DNA of 64,000 bases from Escherichia coli. GTDB taxonomy: Bacteria; Pseudomonadota; Gammaproteobacteria; Enterobacterales; Enterobacteriaceae. Made by a program: the position numbers and the translations under genes. Position 1 is the stretch's first letter. Every line of letters starts with the position of its first letter. Below are positions 18,946-29,786 of the stretch, one piece after another. The stretch spans positions 620,001-684,000 of the forward strand of contig CP089930.1 in the NCBI GenBank assembly GCA_021307345.1. The letters are read 5' to 3'. Below the pieces are notes generated by a model. That model did not search any database, had not been told where the DNA came from, and saw nothing but the letters and a program-made list of their open reading frames with translations.

Positions 18946-20091
18946 TCAGGGTTTAATTCCCTGACCTATTTTAATGGCGCTGGCAATATTTCGCGCGCTG
19001 TTGAAGAGATTGGTTTCACCACTGGCGAGCACTTCGGCTAAAGGTGCCAGACGTGGCAAAATGCTGAACACCGCGTCAATGCCGTACTGGTGCACCACTT
19101 CCACGCCATCACCCAATACGCCAGCAATCCCAATCACCGGTACATTAAACTGCTTCGCCACCGACGCCACGCCCAGCGGCGCTTTACCGCCTGCCGTTTG
19201 CGAGTCGATGCGCCCTTCCCCGGTGATCACCAGCGCCGCCCCCTGCACCGCCTGCTCCAGGTTGACCGCCCGCAGTACAATCTCAATACCCGGTTTAATA
19301 TCCGCATTGAGAAATACCGCCGCCGCAATACCCATACCGCCCGCCGCGCCGCCGCCCGCCATCTGGCAGACATTGATTTCCGTTTGCTGCTGCAAAACAC
19401 GGGCGAAATTTTGCAGCCCCTGCTCCAGCTCTTCGACCATCTCCGGCGTTGCCCCTTTTTGCGGGCCAAACACCGCCGCCGCGCCGCGTGCCCCTACCAG
19501 CGGGTTATCAACATCACACGCCACTTCAATATGACAGCTCGCCAGACGCGGATCGCATTCCTCCATCTCAATGCTTGCCACACGCGCTAAATTGCCGCCG
19601 TTTGCCGCCAGCGCCTGACCGTCGGCATCAATGAAACGCACACCGAGCGCCTGCGCCATGCCCATACCACCGTCTACCGTCGCGCTGCCGCCAATGCCGA
19701 GAATAATATGGCGAATGCCGTTATCCAGCGCATGACGAATCAGCTCGCCGGTGCCATAACTTGACGCCAGCAACGGATTACGCTTTTCAGGCGCGACCAG
19801 CATCAGGCCACTTGCTGCCGCCATCTCAATCACCGCCGTTTTCCCGTCGCCGGTAAGGCCATAAAAAGCATTCACTTTTTCGCCCATCGGCCCACAGACT
19901 TCGAGCGTCACGATGTTGCCGCCCGTCGCGGCAACCATCGCATCCACCGTTCCTTCGCCGCCATCTGCTATTGGCAAACAGATATAGTGCGCATCGGGAA
20001 AGAGGGTCGAAAACCCGGCTTTAATTGCCTGACAACATTTTTCTGCACTTAAGCTCTCTTTAAACGAGTCTGGCGCAATGACAATCTTCAT
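18946..20091 (-). CDS. glxK: GlxK, glycerate 2-kinase 1
   Basis: A 381-residue type 2 glycerate kinase that makes 2-phosphoglycerate from D-glycerate, delivering glyoxylate carbon to glycolysis. Family motifs are [38 protein letters not shown] and [15 protein letters not shown] chose the ATG at 20091 ([10 protein letters not shown]); two codons upstream is another possible start. It is the promoter-distal end of the gcl-hyi-glxR-ybbW-allB-ybbY-glxK set. Confidence 0.97.
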   Translation of the reverse strand: MKIVIAPDSFKESLSAEKCCQAIKAGFSTLFPDAHYICLPIADGGEGTVDAMVAATGGNIVTLEVCGPMGEKVNAFYGLTGDGKTAVIEMAAASGLMLVAPEKRNPLLASSYGTGELIRHALDNGIRHIILGIGGSATVDGGMGMAQALGVRFIDADGQALAANGGNLARVASIEMEECDPRLASCHIEVACDVDNPLVGARGAAAVFGPQKGATPEMVEELEQGLQNFARVLQQQTEINVCQMAGGGAAGGMGIAAAVFLNADIKPGIEIVLRAVNLEQAVQGAALVITGEGRIDSQTAGGKAPLGVASVAKQFNVPVIGIAGVLGDGVEVVHQYGIDAVFSILPRLAPLAEVLASGETNLFNSARNIASAIKIGQGIKP

Positions 20092-20112
20092 TATCAATCC
20101 TTTTTCAACAAA

Positions 20113-21414
20113 TTATTCGATGCGTTCCCACGGAATAAGGTTATCCATAAGAACAGCCAGTAAAATTCCGACCAGTAAGCCGTTACTGAGCAGAGGACGA
20201 AGCGTTAATGGAAGGTCTTGCAGATACACAGGCGGTAATGCCATTAAAAATATGCCGACAAATAACGGCAATGCGAGTCGATAAATATTGCGCGCGGTAA
20301 ACGTTATTTGCTGACTAAACACCAGCGCGGAAAAGAGTAAAGGCAGATAAGAAACCAGCATGACCGCGCTACTCACTGGTAAAGGGATACTGCAAAATAG
20401 TCGCGTGAGTGCCGGAACCAGTGCCACCAGCAGGCAAATAACGCTGCCATAAATAAACGAACGCCGCGTGTAATCGCCAGTCTGGGTTAATAAACCAATG
20501 GATGAAACAAACGGCGAGAATGGTATTACCGCCAGCGGCACGGTTATCAGCGTCATAAATCCGGTTGCCACAAAGCTGCGACGATAACGCGTATTCCCCG
20601 CGCCCTGCTGCGGATAAAAAACATCCGTGCCCCGAATCGCACCGTAGGTATTACTGATATTCACCAGACCTGTAATCACCGCCGTCAGAATAATTCCCGG
20701 CGACAACGCACCGCCACTGCCGAGCGGGAACCACTGCCAGTGCAACTCACCGGAGAGCGAATGCGAAGAAGGAAAGCAAAAGTACCACAACAACCAGCCG
20801 GTTATCGTGCCGACCAACAGGCCGTAACGGGCAAAACGTTGCGGCAGGAAGATAATCATCCCCAGTACCAGGCACATCACCGCCACCGAGAGCGCGAACG
20901 GCGGTAACTGAATTTTAAAATTCGGGTCGGCTATGCCAAACGGCAGCCCGAGCATACCTTTGAAAAAGATAGTAGTCAGCTGCGCGCCCAGCATCAGCAT
21001 AAACAGCACCATCACCGTCGGAGTAAACAACCGCGCAAGGCGATGACCTAATCCACTAAGTCCAATCAATATCGTCAGCACGCCGGAAATCGCAATCCCC
21101 ACCGCCAGACTGGTGGCGATATCATTGACAGGCGTTCCGCGCGATGCTTCGCCAAGGGTGATAGTGAGGATAGTTCCCCACCACAGGCCGCCTGGCCCTT
21201 CCATAATAGCGCGACGATGACCGCAGAACGCCTGAGCGAAGCAGGCCAGTGCAGTAGCAAGAAAAGCATATTGGGTGAGCGTAAGCAGACTACTTTGCGG
21301 CAACTGAAAAGCCGAAAGCAGCGTAGGAGGAACCACAACCGTGTTGCAAAAAATAAAGAAAAACCACTGAAATCCTGATAACAGGCTTTCGCGGCTCACT
21401 GCAAAATTGAACAT
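20113..21414 (-). CDS. ybbY: YbbY, NCS2-family purine/uracil-type permease
   Basis: A 433-residue inner-membrane protein with about 12-14 hydrophobic segments, belonging to the nucleobase-ascorbate transporter (NCS2) family. Its place among allantoin genes suggests uptake of a purine degradation product; the substrate is not proven. The ATG at 21414 is favoured over GTG at 21420 because AAGGTG then lies five bases upstream. It lies between allB and glxK with short gaps. Confidence 0.92.
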   Translation of the reverse strand: MFNFAVSRESLLSGFQWFFFIFCNTVVVPPTLLSAFQLPQSSLLTLTQYAFLATALACFAQAFCGHRRAIMEGPGGLWWGTILTITLGEASRGTPVNDIATSLAVGIAISGVLTILIGLSGLGHRLARLFTPTVMVLFMLMLGAQLTTIFFKGMLGLPFGIADPNFKIQLPPFALSVAVMCLVLGMIIFLPQRFARYGLLVGTITGWLLWYFCFPSSHSLSGELHWQWFPLGSGGALSPGIILTAVITGLVNISNTYGAIRGTDVFYPQQGAGNTRYRRSFVATGFMTLITVPLAVIPFSPFVSSIGLLTQTGDYTRRSFIYGSVICLLVALVPALTRLFCSIPLPVSSAVMLVSYLPLLFSALVFSQQITFTARNIYRLALPLFVGIFLMALPPVYLQDLPLTLRPLLSNGLLVGILLAVLMDNLIPWERIE

Positions 21415-21470
21415 AAACACACCTTAACCGGAGAATGCCCGCCGCGAAGGCGGGCATTGCAGGGGCCAGA

Positions 21471-22832
21471 TTACTGCTGATGTTTAAGGATAAATTGACC
21501 TTTCGGCGCAACAGGGAAGCCCTGTTCGATGTCGTAAATCACATCACCACGTAAGATGGTTTTCGTGATACGCGCGCCAATGGTTCGGCCAACATACGGG
21601 CTGACTTTGTGGCGATATTCCAAATCGTCATTGGTAAGAACATAGCTGCTATTCGGTTGAATGAAGACAAAGTCGGCATCTTTTCCTGGGGCGATACGAC
21701 CTTTTTGCTGCAGACCGAAGATATCTGCTGCATTAGTCGCCATTAATTTGCCGAACATGGCCAGAGACATACCGCGTTTCTGTACTGCTTCATCGAACAT
21801 CACGTCCATGCAGCTTTGCAGACCGGCGATACCGCCCCATGCTTTCATGATGTTACCGGCTTTCATTTCCGGCGGGCATGGAGAGTGGTCGGAAACCAGG
21901 CAGTCGATTTCACCGTTAAACAGTTTTTCCCACATGCCTTTCTGGTTTTCCAGATCGCGGATCGGCGGTGAACACTTCGCCAGGGTGCCAATTTCTTCGA
22001 ACTGATCGGTATCCAGCACAAAGTAATGCGGGCAGGATTCACAGGTAACATCCTGACCTTCCTGACGCGCACGAGTCACTTCCTCAACACCTTCCGGGCT
22101 GCTGATGTGGCAAACGTGCAGACGGCAACCGGCAACTTTCGCCAGGTACAGTACGCGGCGAATCGCTTCCACTTCGGTAAATACCGGACGAGAAGCCACA
22201 TAATCATGTGCGGTTACGCGACCTTCACGCTTCGCTTCTTCGCCCAGTTCATCACAGATCAGAGCGTTTTCGCAGTGCACCAGCACCGGCTGCCCCATTT
22301 CGCCCAGCTTCTGCGCGCCTTTGAAGAACTGCCAGTCGTTTACGTCACGGAAGTCGTTGTCGATACCACGATCGCCACAGGTCGCAACGAAGCATTTGAA
22401 GCCGACAACGCCCACTTCATCCAGTTCGTGCAGACGGTCGATGTTGTAAGAGACCAGGCCTCCCAGTTGTGCCGCATCGACAGTCAACTTACCTTTAGCG
22501 GCGTCGAACTTCAGTTCAATCGATGCGCGATCAACGGTTGCTGGCAACTGGTTGAGCGGCATTTCGATCATGGTGGTGATACCGCCTTTTGCCGCTGCGC
22601 GAGTGCCGGTTTCATAACCTTCCCAGTGGCTACGACCCGGTTCAGAAATATGGCTGTGCGCATCGACCATGCCCGGAGAAACCACCAGACCAGACGCATC
22701 CATAACTTCTTTTGCATCGCCCAGATCCTGACCGATAGCGGCAATTTTTCCGCCTTTAACGGCGATATCTACAACGCGAGCTTCGTTTTCTAAAATGACG
22801 GTGCCGTTTTTAATAATTAAATCAAAAGACAT
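21471..22832 (-). CDS. allB: AllB, allantoinase
   Basis: A 453-residue cyclic amidohydrolase that opens (S)-allantoin to allantoate, the first step of the pathway. Binuclear metal-site motifs are complete: [10 protein letters not shown], the Lys in [11 protein letters not shown] that is carbamylated in the family, His in VLVHCENA, His in [10 protein letters not shown], and Asp in VSDHSPCP. Length matches K-12. ybbW lies 59 bp upstream in the same direction. Confidence 0.98.
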   Translation of the reverse strand: MSFDLIIKNGTVILENEARVVDIAVKGGKIAAIGQDLGDAKEVMDASGLVVSPGMVDAHSHISEPGRSHWEGYETGTRAAAKGGITTMIEMPLNQLPATVDRASIELKFDAAKGKLTVDAAQLGGLVSYNIDRLHELDEVGVVGFKCFVATCGDRGIDNDFRDVNDWQFFKGAQKLGEMGQPVLVHCENALICDELGEEAKREGRVTAHDYVASRPVFTEVEAIRRVLYLAKVAGCRLHVCHISSPEGVEEVTRARQEGQDVTCESCPHYFVLDTDQFEEIGTLAKCSPPIRDLENQKGMWEKLFNGEIDCLVSDHSPCPPEMKAGNIMKAWGGIAGLQSCMDVMFDEAVQKRGMSLAMFGKLMATNAADIFGLQQKGRIAPGKDADFVFIQPNSSYVLTNDDLEYRHKVSPYVGRTIGARITKTILRGDVIYDIEQGFPVAPKGQFILKHQQ

Positions 22833-22891
22833 AACAAACTCCTTGTAAAATACAGATTGTTTTTTAACTCAATGTTCAATATCGGGATTAA

Positions 22892-24346
22892 TTAACCTGT
22901 GACTTTTTGCTCTCCTGTTTTTTCTACTGCTGTGCGTTTCTTTAATAAAGCGTAGGCCGCAAAGGCGACGATGACGCCGACAAACCATGAAACACGCGAT
23001 AACGGCTCCATGACCGGAATAAATTTACCGCCGAGAGATAAAATAACCGCCACCAGAGTGACTGAGAATGCAGTGAGGTTAAAACCGTTATCGTAATATT
23101 TAAAATCACCTGGTGCGGTGTACAGTTCATCAAGATTAATTTGCCCGCGCATTACTACGAAATAATGCGCCATCATCACACCAATTACCGGCCCCAACAT
23201 CCCACCGATAATATCGAGGAACAAATAAATACTGTCCTGGTTTTCCATTAATTTCCACGGGCAGATCAGCAGGCTGATAATACTGGCAATCAGTACACCG
23301 TTTTTATAGGTCAGTTTCGTCGGTGCAATAGCGGCAATCTGATAACCAGCCGGAATAATATTACCGGTGGCGTTAGTGGAGATGGTTGTCATCAGAATAA
23401 CCAGTACCGCAAAGAACGAGGCAAACAGGCTGTCCCAACGCTGAACAATATCCAGCACGTTCCAGGTGTCAGCGCCGTAATGAATACTGGCTCCGGCAAT
23501 AATACATACCCCGGCGACCGCAAACAGAATATAGGCCACAACCAAACCGAGCGTTTGCCCCAGCGCCTGCTCACGGAAAGAGTGAGCGTTTTGCGTAAAG
23601 TCTGATGCGCTCACCGCCGGTGCCGCCCAGACCGCAACCACCGCGTTGATCACCACCAGGAACAGGAAGCCACTATTTTCTGCTTTCTGAATACCGCCAG
23701 GAATGTAGTCAAAGATTGGAGCAATCCCTACCAGCGAAATCGCCCAAATTGCCATACCGCCGAAGACGATATAGATGCACGGGTTAAGAATAGCGGTGAA
23801 TTTATTTAAAACTTTGCCACCGCCAAAACCAATACCAACGTTAACCAGCCAGAAGAGTAAGAAAGTGATTAAGCCCGGTAGAGAAAGCCCTAACAGGGTA
23901 AAATCACCGCCGAGAGTTAAAAATCCCGGCCAGATTTTGCCAATCAGGATCAAGCAGGCCAGCGATCCAGCATAACACTGCAAACCAAACCACATGATGG
24001 CGGCAATCCCGCCTCTTAACAGTCCGGGAAACAGTGCGCCACGCACGCCATACGAAGCTCGCAGGATCATAGCAAAAGGCACGCCGTATTTACTGCCCGC
24101 AGCACCGTTTAATACCATTACCGCAGCTATAAAAAAGGCGCTAAGGATAATTGCCAGCATAATACTAAAAGTAGACAAGCCGAGAATAAAAAAGCCGCCG
24201 ACCATTACATAATTGGGAACGTTATGAACCGAACCCATCCATAAGGTAAAGTAGTTAAATGTTTTCCAGGTACGTTGACTTTGTGTTTTCGGTAATAAAT
24301 CTTCGCTATATCCGCGTTGCTGGAATAGTTTTCTCTGATGTTCCAT
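22892..24346 (-). CDS. ybbW: YbbW (AllP), NCS1-family putative allantoin permease
   Basis: A 484-residue inner-membrane transporter with about 12 helices, belonging to the nucleobase:cation symporter-1 family (VHNVPNYVMVGGFF near the N-terminus, PFAMILRASYGVRGALFPGL, SDFTQNAHSFREQ). By position between glxR and allB it is the likely allantoin uptake system; experiments in the family support hydantoin/allantoin substrates, but specificity here is inferred. Confidence 0.93.
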   Translation of the reverse strand: MEHQRKLFQQRGYSEDLLPKTQSQRTWKTFNYFTLWMGSVHNVPNYVMVGGFFILGLSTFSIMLAIILSAFFIAAVMVLNGAAGSKYGVPFAMILRASYGVRGALFPGLLRGGIAAIMWFGLQCYAGSLACLILIGKIWPGFLTLGGDFTLLGLSLPGLITFLLFWLVNVGIGFGGGKVLNKFTAILNPCIYIVFGGMAIWAISLVGIAPIFDYIPGGIQKAENSGFLFLVVINAVVAVWAAPAVSASDFTQNAHSFREQALGQTLGLVVAYILFAVAGVCIIAGASIHYGADTWNVLDIVQRWDSLFASFFAVLVILMTTISTNATGNIIPAGYQIAAIAPTKLTYKNGVLIASIISLLICPWKLMENQDSIYLFLDIIGGMLGPVIGVMMAHYFVVMRGQINLDELYTAPGDFKYYDNGFNLTAFSVTLVAVILSLGGKFIPVMEPLSRVSWFVGVIVAFAAYALLKKRTAVEKTGEQKVTG

Positions 24347-24543
24347 AAATCCCTCTTAATTTCACGTATCGAATAACGCTGTTTTAATCTAGCTATGAGG
24401 AACTAATAAAATAAAAAATAATTTTTAATACTGAAGCAACGTCGTTGGCTGCTTTCTTTTTTTACTGCTGGCCGAATCAATTATTTGATATCGGCCATTT
24501 TTATTGCAGGCATCGAGGCTTTATCGGCAACGATGCCTTTTTA

Positions 24544-25422
24544 TCAGGCGAGTTTATGATTCGCCATTAACTCCAGCGCCTGCACTAATGCAGAGTGATC
24601 CAACTGGCTGCCGCCGTTTGCCGCACAGGTATTAAATAACTCCTGGCAGGTTGCGGTGTTTGGCAGATTCAGCGCCAGTGCTTTCGCACTTTGCAGCGCC
24701 AGGTTGAGATCTTTCTGGTGCAGAGCGATTTTGAAGCCCGGATTAAAGGTGCGTTTAATCATTCGCTCACCGTGAACTTCCAGAATGCGCGAGGAAGCAA
24801 AGCCGCCCATCAGCGCCTGGCGCACACGCACCGGATCGGCACCGGCTTTCGATGCAAACAGCAGGGCTTCAGAAACCGCTTCAATATTGAGCGCCACGAT
24901 AATCTGGTTTGCTACTTTACAGGTCTGACCGTCGCCGTTACCGCCCACGAGGGTGATATTTTTACCGAGCAGTTCAAACAGCGGTTTAACACGTTCAAAT
25001 ACCGCTTCGTCGCCACCAACCATAATTGACAATGTCCCTTCACGGGCGCCGATTTCGCCGCCGGAGACTGGCGCGTCGAGATAATCGCCGCCCAGTTCAT
25101 TCACCTGACGGGCGAAACGTTTAGTTTCAATCGGTGAAATGGAGCTCATATCAACAATGGTTTTGCCCTTCAGAGACGCTTTGGTGCAGCCATTTTCACC
25201 AAACAGAACTTCTTCAACCTGTGGCGTATCCGGTACCATAATAAAAATGATGTCTGACGCTTCTGTTACCTGGCGCGCAGTGTCAACGCTGACGGCACCG
25301 AGTGACAGTAATTCATCAGCAACCGAACCAATAGTTGTGACATGCAGTTGATGACCGGCGCGCGCCAGATTAATGGCCATCGGAGTACCCATAATGCCTA
25401 AGCCAATAAATCCCAGTTTCAT
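24544..25422 (-). CDS. glxR: GlxR, tartronate semialdehyde reductase
   Basis: A 292-residue beta-hydroxyacid dehydrogenase that reduces tartronate semialdehyde, made by Gcl, to D-glycerate with NAD(P)H. The Rossmann start GFIGLGIMGTPMAINLARAG, the substrate-binding SGGEIGAREGTL and the catalytic Lys in CKVANQIIVALN are all present. It lies about 100 bp downstream of hyi; the gap holds a GC-rich dyad near 25457-25505 that could act as an attenuator. Confidence 0.97.
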   Translation of the reverse strand: MKLGFIGLGIMGTPMAINLARAGHQLHVTTIGSVADELLSLGAVSVDTARQVTEASDIIFIMVPDTPQVEEVLFGENGCTKASLKGKTIVDMSSISPIETKRFARQVNELGGDYLDAPVSGGEIGAREGTLSIMVGGDEAVFERVKPLFELLGKNITLVGGNGDGQTCKVANQIIVALNIEAVSEALLFASKAGADPVRVRQALMGGFASSRILEVHGERMIKRTFNPGFKIALHQKDLNLALQSAKALALNLPNTATCQELFNTCAANGGSQLDHSALVQALELMANHKLA

Positions 25423-25521
25423 ATTTAGCCTCTTTTAAATGTCGCTTTTCCTGAATTCAGACAACGCGATCCCCTGCCGACGTAGCGGCCTAAAAAAGCA
25501 TTGTCTGAACAGCGTTACGTT

Positions 25522-26298
25522 TTAACGGTACGGTTTCATCCAGCCTAAACCGGCTTCCGTGGTGGTTCTGGGTTTATATTCACAGCCAACCCAACCGTTG
25601 TAGTCAGAATTTTCAATTACCTTAAAGAGATAATCGTAATTAATTTCTCCGGTTCCCGGTTCGCCACGATGTGGATTATCGGCGATTTGCAGGTGACCAA
25701 TTTTATCGGCCCATTGGGTCATGGTGTTGGTTAATTCACCTTCCATCCTCTGCATATGATAAATGTCATACTGAATTTTCAAATTGCAGCAGCCTACATC
25801 ATCAATCAGTTTCAGCGCCTGCTGAGTTCCGGTGAGATGGAAACCAGGGATATCGAAATGGTTGATAGGTTCAATCAGTAATAAAATATCTTCTTTCATC
25901 AACATATTCGCGGCATAACGCAGGTTTTCCACAAGCGTTGCGTGAATCTGTTCACTGCTGAAACCCGCCGGAGTTTTACCGACCAGACAGTTGATTTTTT
26001 TATTACCCAGCGCACGGGCATAACGAATCGCCGCTGCTACGCCATCACGAAACTCTTCTTCACGGCCAGGAATACAGGCAATACCCCGCTCGCCCGCCGC
26101 CCAGTCACCCGCAGGTAAATTATGCAGCGTATGCTCGAGTTTATTACTCGCCAGCACCTGTTTTAACTCTTCAATGTCGTAGTCATAAGGGAACATAAAT
26201 TCAACGCCGCGAAAACCACACTGCGCGGCTTTCTCAAAACGGGCGAGAAAATCATATTCGCCAAATAACATCGATAAATTAGCAGAGAAACGTAACAT
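25522..26298 (-). CDS. hyi: Hyi, hydroxypyruvate isomerase
   Basis: A 258-residue TIM-barrel isomerase (xylose-isomerase/AP-endonuclease-2 fold) that interconverts hydroxypyruvate and tartronate semialdehyde. Metal-ligand segments LLIEPINHFDIPGF, LKIQYDIYHMQRM and GWVGCEYKPRTTT carry the expected Glu, Asp and Glu. It begins 12 bp after gcl and is certainly co-transcribed with it. Confidence 0.97.
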   Translation of the reverse strand: MLRFSANLSMLFGEYDFLARFEKAAQCGFRGVEFMFPYDYDIEELKQVLASNKLEHTLHNLPAGDWAAGERGIACIPGREEEFRDGVAAAIRYARALGNKKINCLVGKTPAGFSSEQIHATLVENLRYAANMLMKEDILLLIEPINHFDIPGFHLTGTQQALKLIDDVGCCNLKIQYDIYHMQRMEGELTNTMTQWADKIGHLQIADNPHRGEPGTGEINYDYLFKVIENSDYNGWVGCEYKPRTTTEAGLGWMKPYR

Positions 26299-26310
26299 TA
26301 TTTATCTCCC

Positions 26311-28092
26311 TTATTCATAGTGCATGAAGCAGGTTTCAGTCGGCGCGTCCGCTGCGTTATCGGCGATATCTTCAAATTCCATAACGTTATCCAGTTCGCT
26401 ACCCATCGAAATATTGGTTACTCGCTCCAGCATAATTTCCACCACCACCGGGACTCGGTACTGATTCATTAAGACTTTCGCTTGTTCAAAGGCCGGTGCA
26501 ATATCTTCCGGTTTGAAAACGCGAATCGCTTTACAACCTAAACCTTCTGCCACTTTCACGTGGTCAACGCCATAACCGTTCACATCACTGGAGTTAATAT
26601 TTTCAAACGCAAGCTGTACGCAGTAATCCATATCAAATGCACGCTGCGACTGACGAATCAGGCCGAGATAGGCGTTATTAACCAGCACATGGATGTACGG
26701 AATATTGAACTGTGCGCCAACGGCTAATTCTTCAATCAGGAACTGGAAGTCGAAGTCACCGGAAATCGCCACCACATTACGCTCTGGATCAGCCGCACAC
26801 ACACCCAGCGCCGCCGGAATGGTCCAGCCCAGCGGGCCTGCCTGACCACAGTTGATCCAGTGACGGTCTTTAAAGACATGCAGCATTTGCGCCGCAGCGA
26901 TTTGTGACAGACCGATGGTGGTGACATAGCAAACATCGCGACCAAAGGCTTTGTTCATCTCTTCATACACGCGCTGCGGTTTCACCGGCACGTTGTCGAA
27001 GTGAGTTTTACGCAGCAAAGTGCGTTTGCGCTGCTGGCAGTCGGCGACCCACTCTTTACGACACGGCAGACGACCGGCTTTTTGCATCTCCTGCGCCACT
27101 TCAACCAGCAGCGTCAGTGCCGCTTTGGCGTCGGAGACAATACCCAGATCCGGGCACAGTACGCGGCCAATTTGCGTCGGTTCAATATCGATATGGACGA
27201 TTTTGCGCCCTTCGGTGTATTTCTCTACCGAACCGGTATGACGGTTGGCAAAACGGTTACCGATACCAAACACCATGTCGGACGCCAGCAATGTTGCGTT
27301 ACCGTAACGATGCGCAGTTTGCAGACCCACCATCCCGGCCATCAGTTCATGATCGTCCGGGATACAGCCCCAGCCCATCAGCGTTGGGATCACCGGAACG
27401 CTGGTCAGTTCAGCAAACTGTTGTAACAGCGCGGCTGCGTCAGCATTGATAACCCCGCCCCCGGCAACGATCACTGGACGCTCAGCCTGGATTAACATTT
27501 CTACGGCTTTTTCGATCTGCATACGGCTGGCAGCAGGTTTGTAGACCGGCAGCGGTTCGTACATATCAGGATCAAACTCGATTTCCGCTACCTGAACGTC
27601 GAACGGTAAATCCACCAGTACCGGCCCCGGACGACCAGAACGCATCAGGTGAAATGCCTGTTGCAGCACACGAGGCACCAGCGCCGCTTCACGTACTGTA
27701 ACCGCCATTTTACTGACCGGTTTAGCAATTGCTTCAATATCAACGGCCTGGAAATCTTCTTTATGCAAACGGGCGCGCGGAGCCTGGCCGGTAATGCACA
27801 AAATAGGAATGGAATCAGCAGAAGCGGAATAGAGCGCGGTGATCATGTCAGTGCCTGCTGGTCCCGATGTTCCCAGACATACGCCGATATTCCCTGCCGT
27901 TGCGCGGGTGTAGCCTTCCGCCATGTGCGACGCACCTTCCACGTGACGCGCCAGAATGTGACGAATACCGCCGTGCTTACGCATCGCTGAATAGAAAGGA
28001 TTGATTGCTGCTCCCGGAACGCCGAAGGCGGTGGTGATACCTTCTTTCTCCAGCACATACATTGCCGCGTCAACGGCTCTCATTTTTGCCAT
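26311..28092 (-). CDS. gcl: Gcl, glyoxylate carboligase
   Basis: A 593-residue thiamin-diphosphate and FAD-binding enzyme that condenses two glyoxylates into tartronate semialdehyde with loss of CO2. The N-terminal [11 protein letters not shown] and the ThDP motif beginning GDFDFQF are present. Residue 51 is Val (ARHVEGASH) where almost all ThDP enzymes have the activating Glu; this is the known peculiarity of Gcl and confirms identity over acetolactate synthase. An AllR operator lies about 20 bp upstream. Confidence 0.98.
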   Translation of the reverse strand: MAKMRAVDAAMYVLEKEGITTAFGVPGAAINPFYSAMRKHGGIRHILARHVEGASHMAEGYTRATAGNIGVCLGTSGPAGTDMITALYSASADSIPILCITGQAPRARLHKEDFQAVDIEAIAKPVSKMAVTVREAALVPRVLQQAFHLMRSGRPGPVLVDLPFDVQVAEIEFDPDMYEPLPVYKPAASRMQIEKAVEMLIQAERPVIVAGGGVINADAAALLQQFAELTSVPVIPTLMGWGCIPDDHELMAGMVGLQTAHRYGNATLLASDMVFGIGNRFANRHTGSVEKYTEGRKIVHIDIEPTQIGRVLCPDLGIVSDAKAALTLLVEVAQEMQKAGRLPCRKEWVADCQQRKRTLLRKTHFDNVPVKPQRVYEEMNKAFGRDVCYVTTIGLSQIAAAQMLHVFKDRHWINCGQAGPLGWTIPAALGVCAADPERNVVAISGDFDFQFLIEELAVGAQFNIPYIHVLVNNAYLGLIRQSQRAFDMDYCVQLAFENINSSDVNGYGVDHVKVAEGLGCKAIRVFKPEDIAPAFEQAKVLMNQYRVPVVVEIMLERVTNISMGSELDNVMEFEDIADNAADAPTETCFMHYE

Positions 28093-28112
28093 TTTCTTCC
28101 TACCTCAATTAA

Positions 28113-28129
28113 TTGGAAAAATTTTCCAA
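28113..28129. promoter_or_regulatory. AllR operator upstream of gcl
   Basis: The 17-bp dyad TTGGAAAAATTTTCCAA lies 20 bp before the gcl start codon. The same motif with two central changes recurs between allA and allS. It matches the established AllR (IclR-family) binding sequence, relieved by allantoin/glyoxylate. Confidence 0.9.
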
Positions 28130-28181
28130 CTTTCAAATTTTGTCAAAAAAACCCGCTCCGCAGAGCGGGATGCGACAGACA

Positions 28182-28997
28182 CTATGGATGTGCTTTCAGT
28201 CCCAACGCCGTGCTGATATCGCGGGCGGTGTCTCTGACCAGCTCACCCTGACTGACAAAACGATCTTCTGTCAGTCTTGATGAAGGCCCGGAGATGGAGA
28301 TAGCGGCAACAACACTACCCACATCATCGTAAATTGCTGAAGCTATGCAATTCAGGCCAACAACATGCTCTTCTTTATCTACGGTATAGCCCAGTTCACG
28401 CGCTTGTTCCAGATCCTTCAGCAAGGTGGGCATATCCACAAGCGTAGTTGGCGTAAACTGCTGCAAACCGGTTTGCAGGATGATGCTCATCAGCTCCTCT
28501 TCCGCCAGCGGATAAAGCAGCGCCTTGCCTGCGCCGGAAGCATGTAACGGCAGACGACTGCCCAGCGGCGCACACATCCTGACCATCGATTTACACTCTA
28601 ACTGACCAATTAATACTGCTTCATTGCCGTTACGAATCGCGACATTGACCGTTTCGCCGGAAAGTAACATCAGGCGGCGCATAAACGGCCCGGCGACGGA
28701 GAGGACATCGCGGTTATGGATGTACGCCGCACCGACGTTAAAAACACCTAATCCTATATGCCACCAGCCTAACTGACTGTCCTGATAGACAAAATCCGCT
28801 GCCTGTAAAACCTTCAGCAGGCGAAAGGTCGTGGAGAGCGGCAAATCCAGATTGAGAGAAATATCGCTAACTGACGAACTTCCCCCACTTTTTTCCAGAT
28901 ATTGCAGAATCGCAATTCCCCGCTCTAACGCCTGTGCGCCCTTCTGTGCCACAGGCTCCGCCTGTCCTGGCCTGCCGCGCCGTCTAACTTCCGTCAT
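28182..28997 (-). CDS. allR: AllR, IclR-family repressor of the allantoin regulon
   Basis: A 271-residue repressor. Residues ~25-85 form the winged HTH ([32 protein letters not shown]). The C-terminal IclR effector domain follows, with [19 protein letters not shown] and [12 protein letters not shown], and binds glyoxylate/allantoin. It represses gcl and allA-allS through the two palindromes at 28113 and 29663. It is transcribed toward gcl and may also be read through. Confidence 0.97.
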
Positions 28998-29074
28998 ACC
29001 TACGTTAACTCCGACCTACAAGTGAGCATAAACAATGAACAATTCGTTTATCTTATGCAAGTCGGTTGTAGGCG

Positions 29075-29557
29075 TCACGCAAAACAGAGCTCCTGCTCAG
29101 GAATACTTTCGACATCACAGTTGTCACTGCCGCCGCGATCGATGGTCAGAAAATCGGTGACGCGCTGCCAGGCGAAAAGCGGGTGATGCCAGACATTACG
29201 ATGGTAATTCACCCCCTGCTCACCGTTGGTGATAAACGCCCGCAGCGTTGTCAGGTCTGGTTTGTCGTCACCTAACGCCACGACCACCACAAACACTTCC
29301 CCTTTCATCGGGATAAACGCCTGAGTGCCCAGCGGATGACGTTCGAGTTCGTGAATGGTCAGCGGCAGCCTGGCAGGTTGCGCGCGGTTAATGCTAATCA
29401 GAGTACGGTCTTGCTCAAGAATCTCAACCAGCGCCAAATCGTGATAACGCTCCACCAGGCCATTGTTAATATGAAAAAAATCCCGTTGCTGCGTTTCGAT
29501 TACGTCGCCATAAGCACTGAAGGCTTCCTGACTTAACGGTAATACCTGAAGTTTCAT
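29075..29557 (-). CDS. allA: AllA, ureidoglycolate lyase
   Basis: A 160-residue cupin-like enzyme that splits (S)-ureidoglycolate into glyoxylate and urea, the branch feeding Gcl. The start [13 protein letters not shown], the [15 protein letters not shown] segment and the [16 protein letters not shown] motif typify the family. It is divergent from allS; the shared 229-bp region contains an AllR operator. Confidence 0.96.
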   Translation of the reverse strand: MKLQVLPLSQEAFSAYGDVIETQQRDFFHINNGLVERYHDLALVEILEQDRTLISINRAQPARLPLTIHELERHPLGTQAFIPMKGEVFVVVVALGDDKPDLTTLRAFITNGEQGVNYHRNVWHHPLFAWQRVTDFLTIDRGGSDNCDVESIPEQELCFA

Positions 29558-29662
29558 CTTGTTGTCCTTGTAACATAATTCCGTTCAACCAGCGCCGACC
29601 GGTCAGCTTGGTTTCAATAACAGGCAATCTAAAACCTTAAGAGAACAACATCAACACAAAAG

Positions 29663-29679
29663 TTGGAATATTTTTCCAA
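29663..29679. promoter_or_regulatory. AllR operator between allA and allS
   Basis: The dyad TTGGAATATTTTTCCAA is almost identical to the one before gcl. Being in the only gap between divergent allA and allS, it can control both, so AllR also controls the activator gene allS. Confidence 0.88.
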
Positions 29680-29786
29680 AACTAGATTTAGCCCACAAAT
29701 CACACAGGGTTATCATGTAAAAATACAAGTAAATCAAAGGACAGCAAAATCACGCAACTTGCGGATTTAAAAGGGGATACCTGAAG

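Noticed and set aside
20113-21420. GTG start two codons upstream for ybbY
   Set aside because: The ribosome site AAGGTG overlaps that GTG; the ATG at 21414 has proper spacing.
26311-28092. Missing catalytic Glu in Gcl as an inactivating change
   Set aside because: Val at residue 51 is the normal state of glyoxylate carboligase.
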